The notes beneath the pieces were generated by a model. It searched no databases and was not told the DNA's origin. It saw only the letters and a program-made list of their open reading frames with translations. The translations under genes were made by a program, and so were the position numbers. Positions 52,217 through 60,718 of a stretch of DNA of 64,000 nucleotides are shown in pieces. Where the stretch lies: assembly GCF_018861735.1 (NCBI RefSeq), contig NZ_JAHLEB010000001.1, positions 186,001-250,000 on the forward strand, written 5' to 3'. Each line of letters begins with the position of its first letter. Within the stretch, counting starts at the first letter, position 1. This DNA is from Clostridium lacusfryxellense (GTDB taxonomy: Bacteria > Bacillota > Clostridia > Clostridiales > Clostridiaceae).

Positions 52217-53974
52217 TTACTTTACTTTTTTTCTTTTGCTGTCATAAATCCACAACCCTAGGCCAAACATAAATGTCATTAACCCTATAATAATATAATT
52301 ATAGTATGGCGTAGCTGTCTTTGGCATACTCTGTGTTGATATCGTTGTTGGTGTTGATATTGCCGCTGGTGCTGCTACTGGGTCTGATATCGTTGTTGGT
52401 GTTGATATTGGTGTTGGCGCTGCTACTGGGTCTAATATTGTTACTGGAGTTGGTGCTACAGGAGTGGTTTCTACACTGTTGGAAACCTTACTATCTCCTA
52501 TTTCATTGGTTGCCTTAACATCAAATGTGTATCTTGTTCCATTTGTTAATTCTTTTACTATTACTGATGTTGCTGTTGAATGTGTATCCACGGTTTTAAT
52601 TAAAGTCTTCCCTGAATATACATCTATTTTATAATCTGTTATTTTACTTCCACCATTATTTTTAGGTGCTGTGAAATTTACTGTTGCTTGTCCATTTCCT
52701 GCTACTGCGTTTGTTGCGACTGGTGCATCTGGCACTGTGGCCACTGCTACAGGTATTGTTTCTACTCTGTTTGATATTTTACTATCGCCTACTTCATTGG
52801 TTGCCTTAACATCAAATGTGTAGGTTGTTCCATTTGTTAATTCTTTTACTATTACTGATGTTGCTGTTGAATGTGTATCCATGGTTTTAATTAAAGTCAC
52901 CCCTGAATATACATCTATTTTATAATCTGTTATTTCACTTCCACCATTATTTTTAGGTGCTGTGAAATTTACTGTTGCTTGTCCATTTCCTGCTACTGCG
53001 CTTGTTGCGACTGGTGCATCTGGCACTGTGGCCACTGCTACAGGTATTGTTTCTACTCTGTTTGATATTTTACTATCGCCTACTTCATTGGTTGCCTTAA
53101 CATCAAATGTGTAGGTTGTTCCATTTGTTAATTCTTTTACTATTACTGATGTTGCTGTTGAATGTGTATCCACGGTTTTAATTAAAGTCTCCCCTGAATA
53201 TACATCTATTTTATAATCTGTTATTCCACTTCCACCATTATTTTTAGGTGCTGTGAAATTTACTGTTGCTTGTCCATTTCCTGCTACTGCGCTTGTTGCA
53301 ATTGGTGCATCTGGCACTGTGGCCACTGCTACAGGTATTGTTTCTACTCTGTTTGATAATTTACTATCACCTACTTCATTGGTTGCCTTAACATCAAATT
53401 TGTAGGTTGTTCCATTTGTTAGTCCTGTAACTATTGCAGATGTTGCTGCGCTGTATGTATCCACTGTTTTAATGAAAGTTTCACCTGAATATACATTTAT
53501 TCTATAGTCTGTTATATCACTTCCACCATTATCTTTAGGAGCATCAAAATTAACTTTTGCCTGTCCATTTCCTGCTACTGCACTCGTTGCTAATGGTGCT
53601 TCTGGTGTGGTAATAAGTGGAATCTTTCTGTTGTTATCAAATTCATCGAACATAAAATTTAGAGGACTATTATGATTATTGTTACTATAAGTATATATAT
53701 TTTTTAAAGAAGTGGATGTCATAAATACATCTTCACCAACGGTGGTAACACTATCAGCATTAGGTATTATTACTTTGGTTAATTTTGAACAGCCATAAAA
53801 TGCTTCAACTCCAATACTTGTAAGAGTATTAGGCATTATTACGTTGTTTAAAACTAAACAGGCCATAAATGCTTTAGCTTCAATACTAATAAGACTATTA
53901 GGCATTTTTACGTTAGTTAAAGCTTCACAATGCAATCTACTATCATGCAACATGTTGACAGTAGCATTCTTCAC
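52217..53974 (-). CDS. Cell-wall surface protein: LRR_5, four FN3 domains, sorting signal; N-terminus lost
   Basis: 585 residues. Residues 10-110 are BspA-type leucine-rich repeats (MPNSLISIEAKAFMACLVLN). Four near-identical fibronectin type III domains of about 95 residues follow (NGQATVNFTAPKNNGGS, then TYTFDVKATNEVGDSK). A Thr/Pro-rich stalk leads to the sorting signal SMPKTATPYY, a hydrophobic helix and KRKKVK. No signal peptide: the frame begins at GTG 53972 within an LRR, and family B repeat DNA lies directly upstream. So the 5' end was cut off and export is doubtful, although the rest is intact. Probable substrate of the class D sortase. Confidence 0.85.
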   Translation of the reverse strand: MKNATVNMLHDSRLHCEALTNVKMPNSLISIEAKAFMACLVLNNVIMPNTLTSIGVEAFYGCSKLTKVIIPNADSVTTVGEDVFMTSTSLKNIYTYSNNNHNSPLNFMFDEFDNNRKIPLITTPEAPLATSAVAGNGQAKVNFDAPKDNGGSDITDYRINVYSGETFIKTVDTYSAATSAIVTGLTNGTTYKFDVKATNEVGDSKLSNRVETIPVAVATVPDAPIATSAVAGNGQATVNFTAPKNNGGSGITDYKIDVYSGETLIKTVDTHSTATSVIVKELTNGTTYTFDVKATNEVGDSKISNRVETIPVAVATVPDAPVATSAVAGNGQATVNFTAPKNNGGSEITDYKIDVYSGVTLIKTMDTHSTATSVIVKELTNGTTYTFDVKATNEVGDSKISNRVETIPVAVATVPDAPVATNAVAGNGQATVNFTAPKNNGGSKITDYKIDVYSGKTLIKTVDTHSTATSVIVKELTNGTRYTFDVKATNEIGDSKVSNSVETTPVAPTPVTILDPVAAPTPISTPTTISDPVAAPAAISTPTTISTQSMPKTATPYYNYIIIGLMTFMFGLGLWIYDSKRKKVK

Positions 53975-53989
53975 AGAAAGTTAAATTTG

Positions 53990-54037
53990 TTTTACATTTA
54001 TTGGTTGGATGGTGCGACCACGTTACAGAAACTGTAT
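53990..54037 (-). repeat. Family B repeat fragment at the surface-protein break
   Basis: Plus-strand TTTTACATTTATTGGTTGGA, TGGTGCGACCACGTTACAGA, matching the left half of the 58.7-kb copy up to the GTTACAGAAA core. It begins about 16 bp from the first codon of the truncated surface protein. Confidence 0.65.
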
Positions 54038-54078
54038 GTTTATCTTTTGTTTTTACATGATTATCAAAGTCCATTCAC

Positions 54079-55374
54079 CTACAAAAGTATTTCTTTTTCC
54101 TTTGCCTCTTTTAGCCATGTCGGAAATTCATTTAATAATTTATTATATAATTCTTCATCAGAAATTTTATCTACATCATCAAGTGAAAAGAAATTTGCAT
54201 TATCCACTAATCTTCCTGGCATAATATCAAGTTTTTCAAGAATACCATAGTTTGCATTACCTATTCCTATAAACTGCCAAAACAATGGATAGTTTGATGA
54301 TTCAATCATTATCTGTTTTATTTCCTTATTTTTATGGATACCACCATCACTTATAAATACTATAAAAGCAGGATGTTTACTTTTGTTTTCCACAGTATAA
54401 TAGTTAATAACATCCCTCATTACTGGTGGCTCATCATTTGCTCCAAAGATTTTACCATCGAATAGGCCTTGCTTATTTTTCTCTAAAATCTCTCTGTTTA
54501 TATAATTTTCATAATTATCCTCATTTACTGGGGGAAGTCTATGAAACCTGTGATCGAATATCCACATATCAAGAAAACCATCATCATCAAATTTAGCGGC
54601 CACAGCTGTAATACGATCGACAACTTTTTGAACTTTGCCTTCTTTATAAGAAGAAAACATTGAACGTGAGATATCTATTACTAATGCTACTCTTGATACA
54701 ACTCCTATTAGTTTTTTCTTTTCTAATACTATTTTTACTTTATTTTTTAAAAGGTTTATTTTTGATAAATTAATTGTTGGTACGCAGGGGTCTTCAATTT
54801 GTTTTTCCTCTTCAACGCTAATTCCAAAGTTTTCACAGAGAGCTGCAAGTCCTCCGTTAAACCCGCTTCCAATAGCATTAAATTTCCATTCACCCTTATG
54901 TCTGTATATTTCTGCAGCAACTATAGCTGTTTCAACGATAAATGGATTTCCTATATTATAAGAAAGCACCTCTTCATTAGTATCGTCATTAAATATGTGA
55001 ACTGCTATATTGCGGACCTGTTTGAAGCTTTGATCCTTTTTTTCATAATTATGCATGGTTATAGTAAATGCTATTTTCTCAACTGCTATTGGCATAGTTC
55101 TTAAGTTTATCTTTATTGTCTCACGTGCGCCATTAGCTGAATTAGTTATGTGGGTAACGGAATTTCCACCTCCACATGGGTTATTGTAAAATATAAAATC
55201 CTCATCCTTTGCTACTTTTCCTGTAGAACCAAGAAGAAATGCAGCACCATCAATTTCAAAATCTACATGTTCTAAATCACACACAGTCCAATTCAAGTGT
55301 ACAGTTAATCTCTCAAGTCCAGGGGTTGTTTTTGTCATGTCTACCTTTTGACCCTTTTTCACCAAAATATCCAT
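54079..55374 (-). CDS. TerD-domain plus von Willebrand A-domain protein
   Basis: 431 residues from the ATG at 55374 (GGGAGTAAATTG before it). N-terminal TerD/CABP domain 1-195: LTVHLNWTVCDLEHVDFEID, then FIFYNNPCGGGNSVTHITNS and YRHKGEWKFNAIGSGFNGGL. C-terminal VWA domain with the MIDAS pattern ALVIDISRSMFSSYKEGKVQ, and ISDGGIHKNKEIKQ. These fusions occur in tellurite-resistance and stress-complex (Ter) loci, bind calcium, and are often near defence genes. No other ter genes are in the window. Cytoplasmic. Confidence 0.9.
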   Translation of the reverse strand: MDILVKKGQKVDMTKTTPGLERLTVHLNWTVCDLEHVDFEIDGAAFLLGSTGKVAKDEDFIFYNNPCGGGNSVTHITNSANGARETIKINLRTMPIAVEKIAFTITMHNYEKKDQSFKQVRNIAVHIFNDDTNEEVLSYNIGNPFIVETAIVAAEIYRHKGEWKFNAIGSGFNGGLAALCENFGISVEEEKQIEDPCVPTINLSKINLLKNKVKIVLEKKKLIGVVSRVALVIDISRSMFSSYKEGKVQKVVDRITAVAAKFDDDGFLDMWIFDHRFHRLPPVNEDNYENYINREILEKNKQGLFDGKIFGANDEPPVMRDVINYYTVENKSKHPAFIVFISDGGIHKNKEIKQIMIESSNYPLFWQFIGIGNANYGILEKLDIMPGRLVDNANFFSLDDVDKISDEELYNKLLNEFPTWLKEAKEKEILL

Positions 55375-55507
55375 CAATTTACTCCCTTCTTTATCTTTAG
55401 GTATTGGTAAGGTATTCTACAATATGCATAACCCTAACCTTTTTTTACATCCTCAAAGGTATTTATAGTTTAAATTAATTCTTTATATAATTATATAACA
55501 TTTGGGG

Positions 55508-55667
55508 ATTGCTTAGCAAAACAAATTGATAGGTATTGTTGTTAACTGCGTTAAGGAATATAATAATGAACCAAAAGAAACTCAAACAACAGCAATTAAC
55601 ATGTTAAAGAAAAACCTTGGAAATAAAGTTTTTGAAAACTATTTGAGCGCTGGCGATGGTACTTAGA
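55508..55667 (+). pseudogene. Duplicate fragment of the downstream ParA gene
   Basis: About 150 bases match 56493-56640 within the ParA gene (TTGATAGGTATTGTTGTTAA, AACCAAAAGAAACTCAAACA, GCGCTGGCGATGGTA), with substitutions. It is preceded by TTAGCAAAACAAATTGATAG and ends ACTTAG. It is the only remains of a second ParA-like gene. Confidence 0.85.
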
Positions 55668-55781
55668 ATCAAGCTAATAAAGAATAAGCTTTATCATAAT
55701 TACTGTAATAATATGTTCCAATCGCATGATATTATACTAATTATAAAGATAAAAGAATACTAGTAATATAGGAGATTGATT

Positions 55782-56750
55782 ATGGGGGAGATAATTATGG
55801 ATAGTTGTAAAGTTATTAGTATTCTAAACTGGAAGGGAGGAGTGGGAAAGACAACACTGACTCATCATTTAGCAACAGGTATGCATAATATGAATTTTAA
55901 AGAAATTGGAGATTATTTTGAAATTAAAGGAGCTCCAAGAATTCTCTTAATTGATGCAGATGCGCAGTGTAGCCTTTCTACGATATGTTTAGGAGAAGAT
56001 TTATTTGAAGATAAAATAGTTAAAAAAAAGGGTAAAACGCTGAATGATTTAATCGAAGCATTCTTAGTGGATGGCAGTCAAAATTTAGATGTTAGAGAAT
56101 TTATAATAAAGAAGTCGGTTAGAGCAGATATAGATAAAAAATATGCTAGCATTGACTTAATTTCTTCACATCCTGATTTAATATTTACAGATATGAACAT
56201 AGCAGTATACTCAAAGCCTGATTTTAAGAATAACCTTGTGAATTCGTCAATGTATAAGTTTCGAATGATAAACGATATTATAAAGAGGGTAAAAGACGAT
56301 TACGATTTAGTATTTATAGACTGCCCACCAAATTTATACTATGTTACTCAGAATGCTTTGTTTGCCAGTGATTATTACTTGATACCAACAATACCAGATA
56401 AACTTTCTTGTTATGGAATACGCTCTATTTACAATAAGGTAAATGATTTGAATGATTTGTTAAAACAAAGTTGTGCTGGGTATGTAGAAACAAAGTTGAT
56501 AGGTATTGTTGTTAATTGCGTTAAGGAATATAATAATGAACCAAAAGAAACTCAAACAACAGCAATAAAATATTTGAAAAAAAACTTTGGAAACAAAGTT
56601 TTTAAAAACTATTTAAGCGCTGGCGATGGTATTCCAAAAGCATATGAACTTAGTTATCCAGTATTTCAGTTAGAGAAGTCTAAGGCAGTTGCTGCAAAAC
56701 AGTGCGAACAAATCAGAAATATTATTAGAGAATTTTCATCACGAATTTAA
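55782..56750 (+). CDS. ParA/Soj-type ATPase
   Basis: About 322 residues; start at ATG 55782 (TAGGAG 7 bases upstream), though ATG 55797 with GGGGGAG is as good. Deviant Walker A NWKGGVGKTTLTHH, Walker A' ILLIDADAQCSLSTI, Walker B YDLVFIDCPPN. Such ATPases position DNA or protein cargo. The next gene overlaps it functionally (1-base junction) and codes a small SAP-like protein, which may take the DNA-binding role of ParB. A degraded copy of its C-terminal part lies upstream. No plasmid replication gene is visible, so it may be part of an integrated element or defence system. Confidence 0.9.
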   Translation: MGEIIMDSCKVISILNWKGGVGKTTLTHHLATGMHNMNFKEIGDYFEIKGAPRILLIDADAQCSLSTICLGEDLFEDKIVKKKGKTLNDLIEAFLVDGSQNLDVREFIIKKSVRADIDKKYASIDLISSHPDLIFTDMNIAVYSKPDFKNNLVNSSMYKFRMINDIIKRVKDDYDLVFIDCPPNLYYVTQNALFASDYYLIPTIPDKLSCYGIRSIYNKVNDLNDLLKQSCAGYVETKLIGIVVNCVKEYNNEPKETQTTAIKYLKKNFGNKVFKNYLSAGDGIPKAYELSYPVFQLEKSKAVAAKQCEQIRNIIREFSSRI

Positions 56751-56765
56751 ATGAGAGGTGCAGAT

Positions 56766-57224
56766 ATGAAGGTGAAAGAGTTAATAAGCATTTTTTCAAG
56801 AGCTGAGAAAGTTTTAAAACTATATGAAAACAAAACAGTGGATGAGATGATTGATGATATATACTTAAGGTTATGTACTACAAATATTGAAGACAAATAT
56901 TTAGAAACATCTAATAACAATAATAATAATAATAATAAGAAAAAGACAGTTTCTAATATAATTATGGACCAGAATATTTATAAAAAAATTATTGATGAAA
57001 TAAAAGATAAAGAAAAGCGAGAAATTATAGATCATATACAAGAGTTGAAAAAAGATGAGCTTATTCACTTAGCAAAATCATTAGATTTAAAGCTTAATAA
57101 AAGTAGTAAGAAAGGTATTATGATTGAAAGTATTGCAAGTTATTTTAGTTCTATTAATTTAAATCAAAAAGTAAGTGAGAGAAATGAAGAGGAATTACAG
57201 AAATTTATAAATTCAAATAAATAA
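56766..57224 (+). CDS. Small helical protein with SAP/Rho-N-like end, ParA partner
   Basis: 152 residues from ATG 56766 (GAGAGGTG 6 bases upstream; frame open from 56751, directly after the ParA stop). Helical N-terminal part (ISIFSRAEKVLKLYENK), an eight-Asn run at about residues 50-57 coded by AAT/AAC repeats, then a helical region ending in ELIHLAKSLDLKLNKSSKKG, which fits a SAP or Rho N-terminal-like nucleic-acid binding helix pair. It is likely the DNA-binding partner of the ParA ATPase. Not recognised as a named family. Confidence 0.6.
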   Translation: MKVKELISIFSRAEKVLKLYENKTVDEMIDDIYLRLCTTNIEDKYLETSNNNNNNNNKKKTVSNIIMDQNIYKKIIDEIKDKEKREIIDHIQELKKDELIHLAKSLDLKLNKSSKKGIMIESIASYFSSINLNQKVSERNEEELQKFINSNK

Positions 57225-57482
57225 ATTTGTTTTAATTTATGACTAAGCCTATTAACAAATTAGTTTGTTAGTAGATACATTTAAGGAATCGGCTAAATGA
57301 AATATATCTACGTCCAATATATTCTGTAAATGCATTAAAGTTGATAATTGCAACTGGTGGTTCATATGGAATAAGGAAAATCTTCAATTGAGAACTCGAA
57401 AGTATCTAACATAAAATAGCAAAAGTTTATATCATAGAGAAATCTATGGGATAGGCTTTTTCTAATTATTTTAACCACAAAT
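57225..57482. other. Intergenic stretch after the ParA pair
   Basis: Short frames only. AGCAAAAGTTTATATCATAG and later CTATGGGATAGGCTTTTT could form a weak hairpin near 57420-57460. No gene is supported. Confidence 0.35.
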
Positions 57483-57585
57483 CAGTAATTAATGACAAAA
57501 ATGTTACCTTATATAAAGGTATTTGGAAATTAATGTAGAATTATATCATATGAAAACTTAAGTGATTATAGGAAATTTATATATG
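57483..57585 (+). repeat. Promoter-like dispersed block (family R), copy near 57.5 kb
   Basis: AATGACAAAAATGTTACCTT, ATATAAAGGTATTTGGAAAT, TAATGTAGAATTATATCATA and AACTTAAGTGATTATAGG, then ATATATGAAT. The palindrome is ACCTT-ATATA-AAGGT here, against CTTTATATAAAG at 26.66 kb, so both arms keep pairing. It precedes a short remnant and the NERD gene. Confidence 0.7.
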
Positions 57586-57589
57586 AATA

Positions 57590-57826
57590 ATTTGAAATTG
57601 TCAAATATGCACAATACTAATATCTCTTGGTTTTGGTAAATCAGCAAGTATCAAATATAAATACCTAGAATATCATTTGAATTTTAAAGACAACTACATT
57701 TATAAGTTATTGGATAAAGATTATATGGAAAAGTCAGTTGAATGTATTGGCAATGAGGTTGTTGACATATTTAAAGCGATAAACAAGTCGAGTAAGTTAA
57801 AAAGGTTATTACATAAGAGGGCATGA
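57590..57826 (+). pseudogene. Unknown gene remnant before NERD
   Basis: An open stretch from about 57653 reads KYKYLEYHLNFKDNYIYKLL, then DYMEKSVECIGNEVVDIFKA and ends SKLKRLLHKRA at TGA 57824-57826. Frames upstream are broken after MNNLKLSNMHNTNISWFW. It overlaps the possible start of the NERD gene (ATGA). Not recognised; probably the end of a lost defence or element gene. Confidence 0.45.
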
Positions 57827-57840
57827 AGGAAGTGAGAGTA

Positions 57841-58599
57841 ATGGAAATACTATTTGAGTTGTCAAAGAAGCTTTGGTATCTATGGGTGTTAGTTATTGGA
57901 GCAGGGGTATTAGAAATTTTCATGCCTAAGATCAAAGGATTCCTTGGTGAAAAGTCTGTTGCTCTTTTATTATCAGGTCTTGATAAAACAAAGTATAAGT
58001 TAATTAACAACATAATGCTACGAGTTGGAGATAAAACAACACAGATAGATCATGTAATAGTATCTAACTATGGTATTTTTGTTATAGAAACTAAGAATTA
58101 CAAGGGTTGGATTATTGGCAATGAATTTAATGATAATTGGAAGCAGGTAATTTATAAACGTAAAGAAAAACTGCAGAATCCAATAAAACAGAATTATGGA
58201 CATATACAAGCATTGAAAGAGATTTTAAATGACTTTGGAGATATAAATTATATTTCAATAGTAGCTTTTACAACAAGGGCGGAATTAAAAGTAACATCAA
58301 AAACGGATGTCGTGTACACTATAAATTTGCCTAAGACAATTAAGAAATACATGTCTGAGAACATAACTGATTTAGTTAAAGAGGATGTATATGCAAAATT
58401 AATTTCTTTAAATGTCGATAGTAAAGAAACTAGAAAAACTCATGTTAAAGCAATTCACAAGACATTAGCTAAAAAAGATATTAAAGTTAATAGGGATATC
58501 TGTCCTAAATGTGGTGGGAAGTTAATATTAAGAAATGGCAAGTATGGTCAATTTAAAGGGTGTAGCAGTTTTCCTAAATGTAGGTTTATTGCAAAATAG
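57841..58599 (+). CDS. NERD-domain protein with C4 topoisomerase-type zinc finger
   Basis: 252 residues; I prefer ATG 57841 over 57823 because AAGGAAGTGAG is well placed for it. One membrane helix (about 10-28), then the nuclease-related NERD domain: GEKSVALLLSGL, TQIDHVIVSNYGIFVIETKN (conserved Asp, Glu and Lys), YKGWIIGNEFNDNW. The last 35 residues are a zinc finger like those of topoisomerase I: CPKCGGKLILRNGKYG, GCSSFPKCRF. Such proteins are DNA-associated and frequent in defence islands. Orientation matches Shedu and AvcD downstream. Confidence 0.9.
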   Translation: MEILFELSKKLWYLWVLVIGAGVLEIFMPKIKGFLGEKSVALLLSGLDKTKYKLINNIMLRVGDKTTQIDHVIVSNYGIFVIETKNYKGWIIGNEFNDNWKQVIYKRKEKLQNPIKQNYGHIQALKEILNDFGDINYISIVAFTTRAELKVTSKTDVVYTINLPKTIKKYMSENITDLVKEDVYAKLISLNVDSKETRKTHVKAIHKTLAKKDIKVNRDICPKCGGKLILRNGKYGQFKGCSSFPKCRFIAK

Positions 58600-58689
58600 C
58601 AGTTAACACCATTAATTAACTATGGGGCTGGACTGTCACCTGAAAACAGTGAAGGCTGTTTCTATAAAATAATATTCGATATGAATATA

Positions 58690-58861
58690 ATCTTTTATAG
58701 GTAGTTTACATTTATTGGTCTGCTGACACGACCCCGTTACAGAAATTGGTAACGAAGTGGACAAGTTCTGAGTATAATATGTAGCTAAACAAATTGTGGT
58801 TACAATTTGTTCATGTCCCCCGGTTTTTTTTATGAGCGAAGCGAATTTGCTAAAATTATAG
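58690..58861 (+). repeat. Adjacent family B and family C repeats, reference copy
   Basis: B part 58701-58770: TTTACATTTATTGGTCTGCT, GACACGACCCCGTTACAGAA, ATTGGTAACGAAGTGGACAA. C part: AACAAATTGT-GGTT-ACAATTTGTT (58788-58811), TCCCCCGG, eight Ts, then ATG at 58832 reading MSEANLLKL and TAG at 58859-58861. It lies between the NERD and Shedu genes. Confidence 0.75.
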
Positions 58862-58919
58862 TGAGAATGTATTTTTATATTATAAATAGTTTCTAAATAT
58901 AAAGGGGGGTGCTGTTAGT

Positions 58920-59975
58920 ATGGAAGGATTTAAAAAAGAACTTTTAAACATTGAAGAGAGAAGTGACAATGAATTATATTTAACAATAGTTGAATTGGGG
59001 AAATCAGAAGAGAAAAATTCCATAGATAAGTTAAAATATATTCTAAGGACTGGATTTAAACATGAATATGACAAAAAAATAATACCGTATTTAACATGCT
59101 TATCATTAATTAATAAAGGTATAGTAGGAATAAAAATAATAAAAGATTCTATAATAAGATCACCTAGACTTACATGGAGTAATGTTTTGTTTCATACTTT
59201 GCTAAATATAAGTGAAGGATTACTTCCTAGAAAGGCTATAGTTGGGTTTGAAGATTTTGAAAAAACCATAATAATTGATGATGACATTATTATGGCCGCC
59301 AAAAAATATCTATTAGACTTTTTTCATGAATCAAAAAATGATTATGAAAAGTTTGAGGCTGTCATAAGTTTTTTTTATATGGAAAATATGTATGTAGCAT
59401 TCAATCGAGAAAATAATAAAGAATTAAGAGATGGTTTTTTCAGCTTAATATTTCAAACAAGTATAAATATTTCTTCTGGAATTATAGAGGAGTTTAGAGA
59501 TTTAATTAAAGAAGAATTAAAGGAAGAAGAGTACCAAATATTTTTAAAAGAACATCTAGTATTTTTAAATCCATTAGCAAAACAGATAATAGATAAGAGA
59601 CGGCTGGGAGATGATTATATAACAGACTTTGTAATTCATTTAATAAATGAAGAGTATATATTAGTTGAAATAGAGAAACCCCAGGATAATATCTTTACAG
59701 CTAATAATGAATTCTCTAGTAAATTCACACATGCATTTGGGCAAGTATTAGATTTTATTAATTGGATAGAACTTAACATTTCTTATGCGCAAACAAAATT
59801 ACCTGGTATAAAATCTCCAAAGGGAATCCTGATTATGGGTATGAGAAGTACGATGTCAGAGATACAGAAGTTAAAGTTAAAAAAGTATAATGAAAATAGT
59901 CATAGTATACAAATATCAACATTTGATGATTTATTATCTAATTCAGAGAGATTATTAGAAAATTTACTTGCGTAA
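58920..59975 (+). CDS. sduA: Shedu-type anti-phage nuclease (DUF4263)
   Basis: 351 residues. The N-terminal 200 residues are helical, HEAT-like (ELYLTIVELGKSEEKNSIDK). The C-terminal DUF4263 domain reads EYQIFLKEHLVFLNPLAKQI, LGDDYITDFVIHL (Asp236), ILVEIEKPQDNIFT (Glu250), then AFGQVLDFINWIELN. This is the PD-D/ExK-type fold of SduA, the single protein of the Shedu system. The expected E-x-K is here E-I-E followed by Lys253, so the last catalytic residue is shifted or replaced. ATG after AAAGGGGGGTGCTGTTAGT. Single-gene defence system in known examples. Confidence 0.88.
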   Translation: MEGFKKELLNIEERSDNELYLTIVELGKSEEKNSIDKLKYILRTGFKHEYDKKIIPYLTCLSLINKGIVGIKIIKDSIIRSPRLTWSNVLFHTLLNISEGLLPRKAIVGFEDFEKTIIIDDDIIMAAKKYLLDFFHESKNDYEKFEAVISFFYMENMYVAFNRENNKELRDGFFSLIFQTSINISSGIIEEFRDLIKEELKEEEYQIFLKEHLVFLNPLAKQIIDKRRLGDDYITDFVIHLINEEYILVEIEKPQDNIFTANNEFSSKFTHAFGQVLDFINWIELNISYAQTKLPGIKSPKGILIMGMRSTMSEIQKLKLKKYNENSHSIQISTFDDLLSNSERLLENLLA

Positions 59976-60317
59976 ATCCGCTAACTGCAAAAGGGATAGT
60001 AAAAGACATTTTGATTTAGTAGAGCGTTATTAATGGAAGAATTCTGCTTAATGACACAGCAAGTATTTTAGAAGGTATATATGCAGACTTAATGGATTAT
60101 ATAAATATATGTACATACGAGGAAATAATTTAGGTGGACTATAGTATAACAAAAGGATAGGGTGAAGAATAATATTTTTTAAAGTTGTGGTCGATGGTGA
60201 TTCCATTAAAATGAAAGTAATAAATTAGGGGAGGGAATTCGAAGATTTCAAGGGCAAATATGCCAGAGTGCAAGAAGTTGATTCGGAATTATGTTGATAA
60301 AACATTTGTATGTTAGG
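59976..60317 (+). other. Remnant stretch between Shedu and AvcD
   Basis: Holds at least two coding-like pieces without starts: NGRILLNDTASILEGIYADL (about 60035-60094, ending TYEEII) and FFKVVVDGDSIKMKVIN (about 60177-60228) with EDFKGKYARVQEVDSELC after a stop. They look like the decayed ends of one or more genes. No intact gene. Confidence 0.45.
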
Positions 60318-60349
60318 ACCACGTTGAAGTAATATTCAATGTGGTTTTT
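60318..60349 (+). terminator. Terminator upstream of the avcD leader
   Basis: ACCACGTTGAA, loop GTAATA, TTCAATGTGGT, then TTTTTA. The 11-bp stem has one G-U pair. Confidence 0.85.
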
Positions 60350-60718
60350 ACTATGCTAAAGGATTATTAAATATATAAGAGTTAGTCTTAAGCAAAGAAG
60401 GTTAGTCCATTTATTTAAGAGGTATGAAATAGTGGATAGTTAAGTTTTACTATTTATTATAAGGTCTTATAACTCCGATAAAGCTGGTATTTTAAAATAA
60501 CTCATAATTTGTAGAATATAAGTAAATATTCTAATTAGAAGCTAATAATATAAATACAGGAAAAGTTTAAAAAAATGGTTAATATGTTATAATTTATAAA
60601 TATATAGATTGTAGTGAGGTAAAATAAGCTCTTAGGTAAAGTTTATCATTAATTTAGGTAGTTTTTATAATAGGATAAGTAAAAAAATCTGTACTGTATG
60701 TAAAGGGGAGAGGTAGGT
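60350..60718 (+). promoter_or_regulatory. avcD upstream region with extended -10 promoter and about 115-nt leader
   Basis: TGTTATAAT at 60585-60593 is a perfect extended -10; the -35 (GTTTAA near 60565) is weak, as is usual with TGn. Transcription from about 60600 would leave 115-120 nt before the AvcD start, which is long for a single gene here and shows no reading frame. Vibrio AvcD is governed by a small RNA (AvcI) coded directly upstream; an equivalent RNA could start here, but no homologous sequence can be recognised by eye. Confidence 0.5.
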
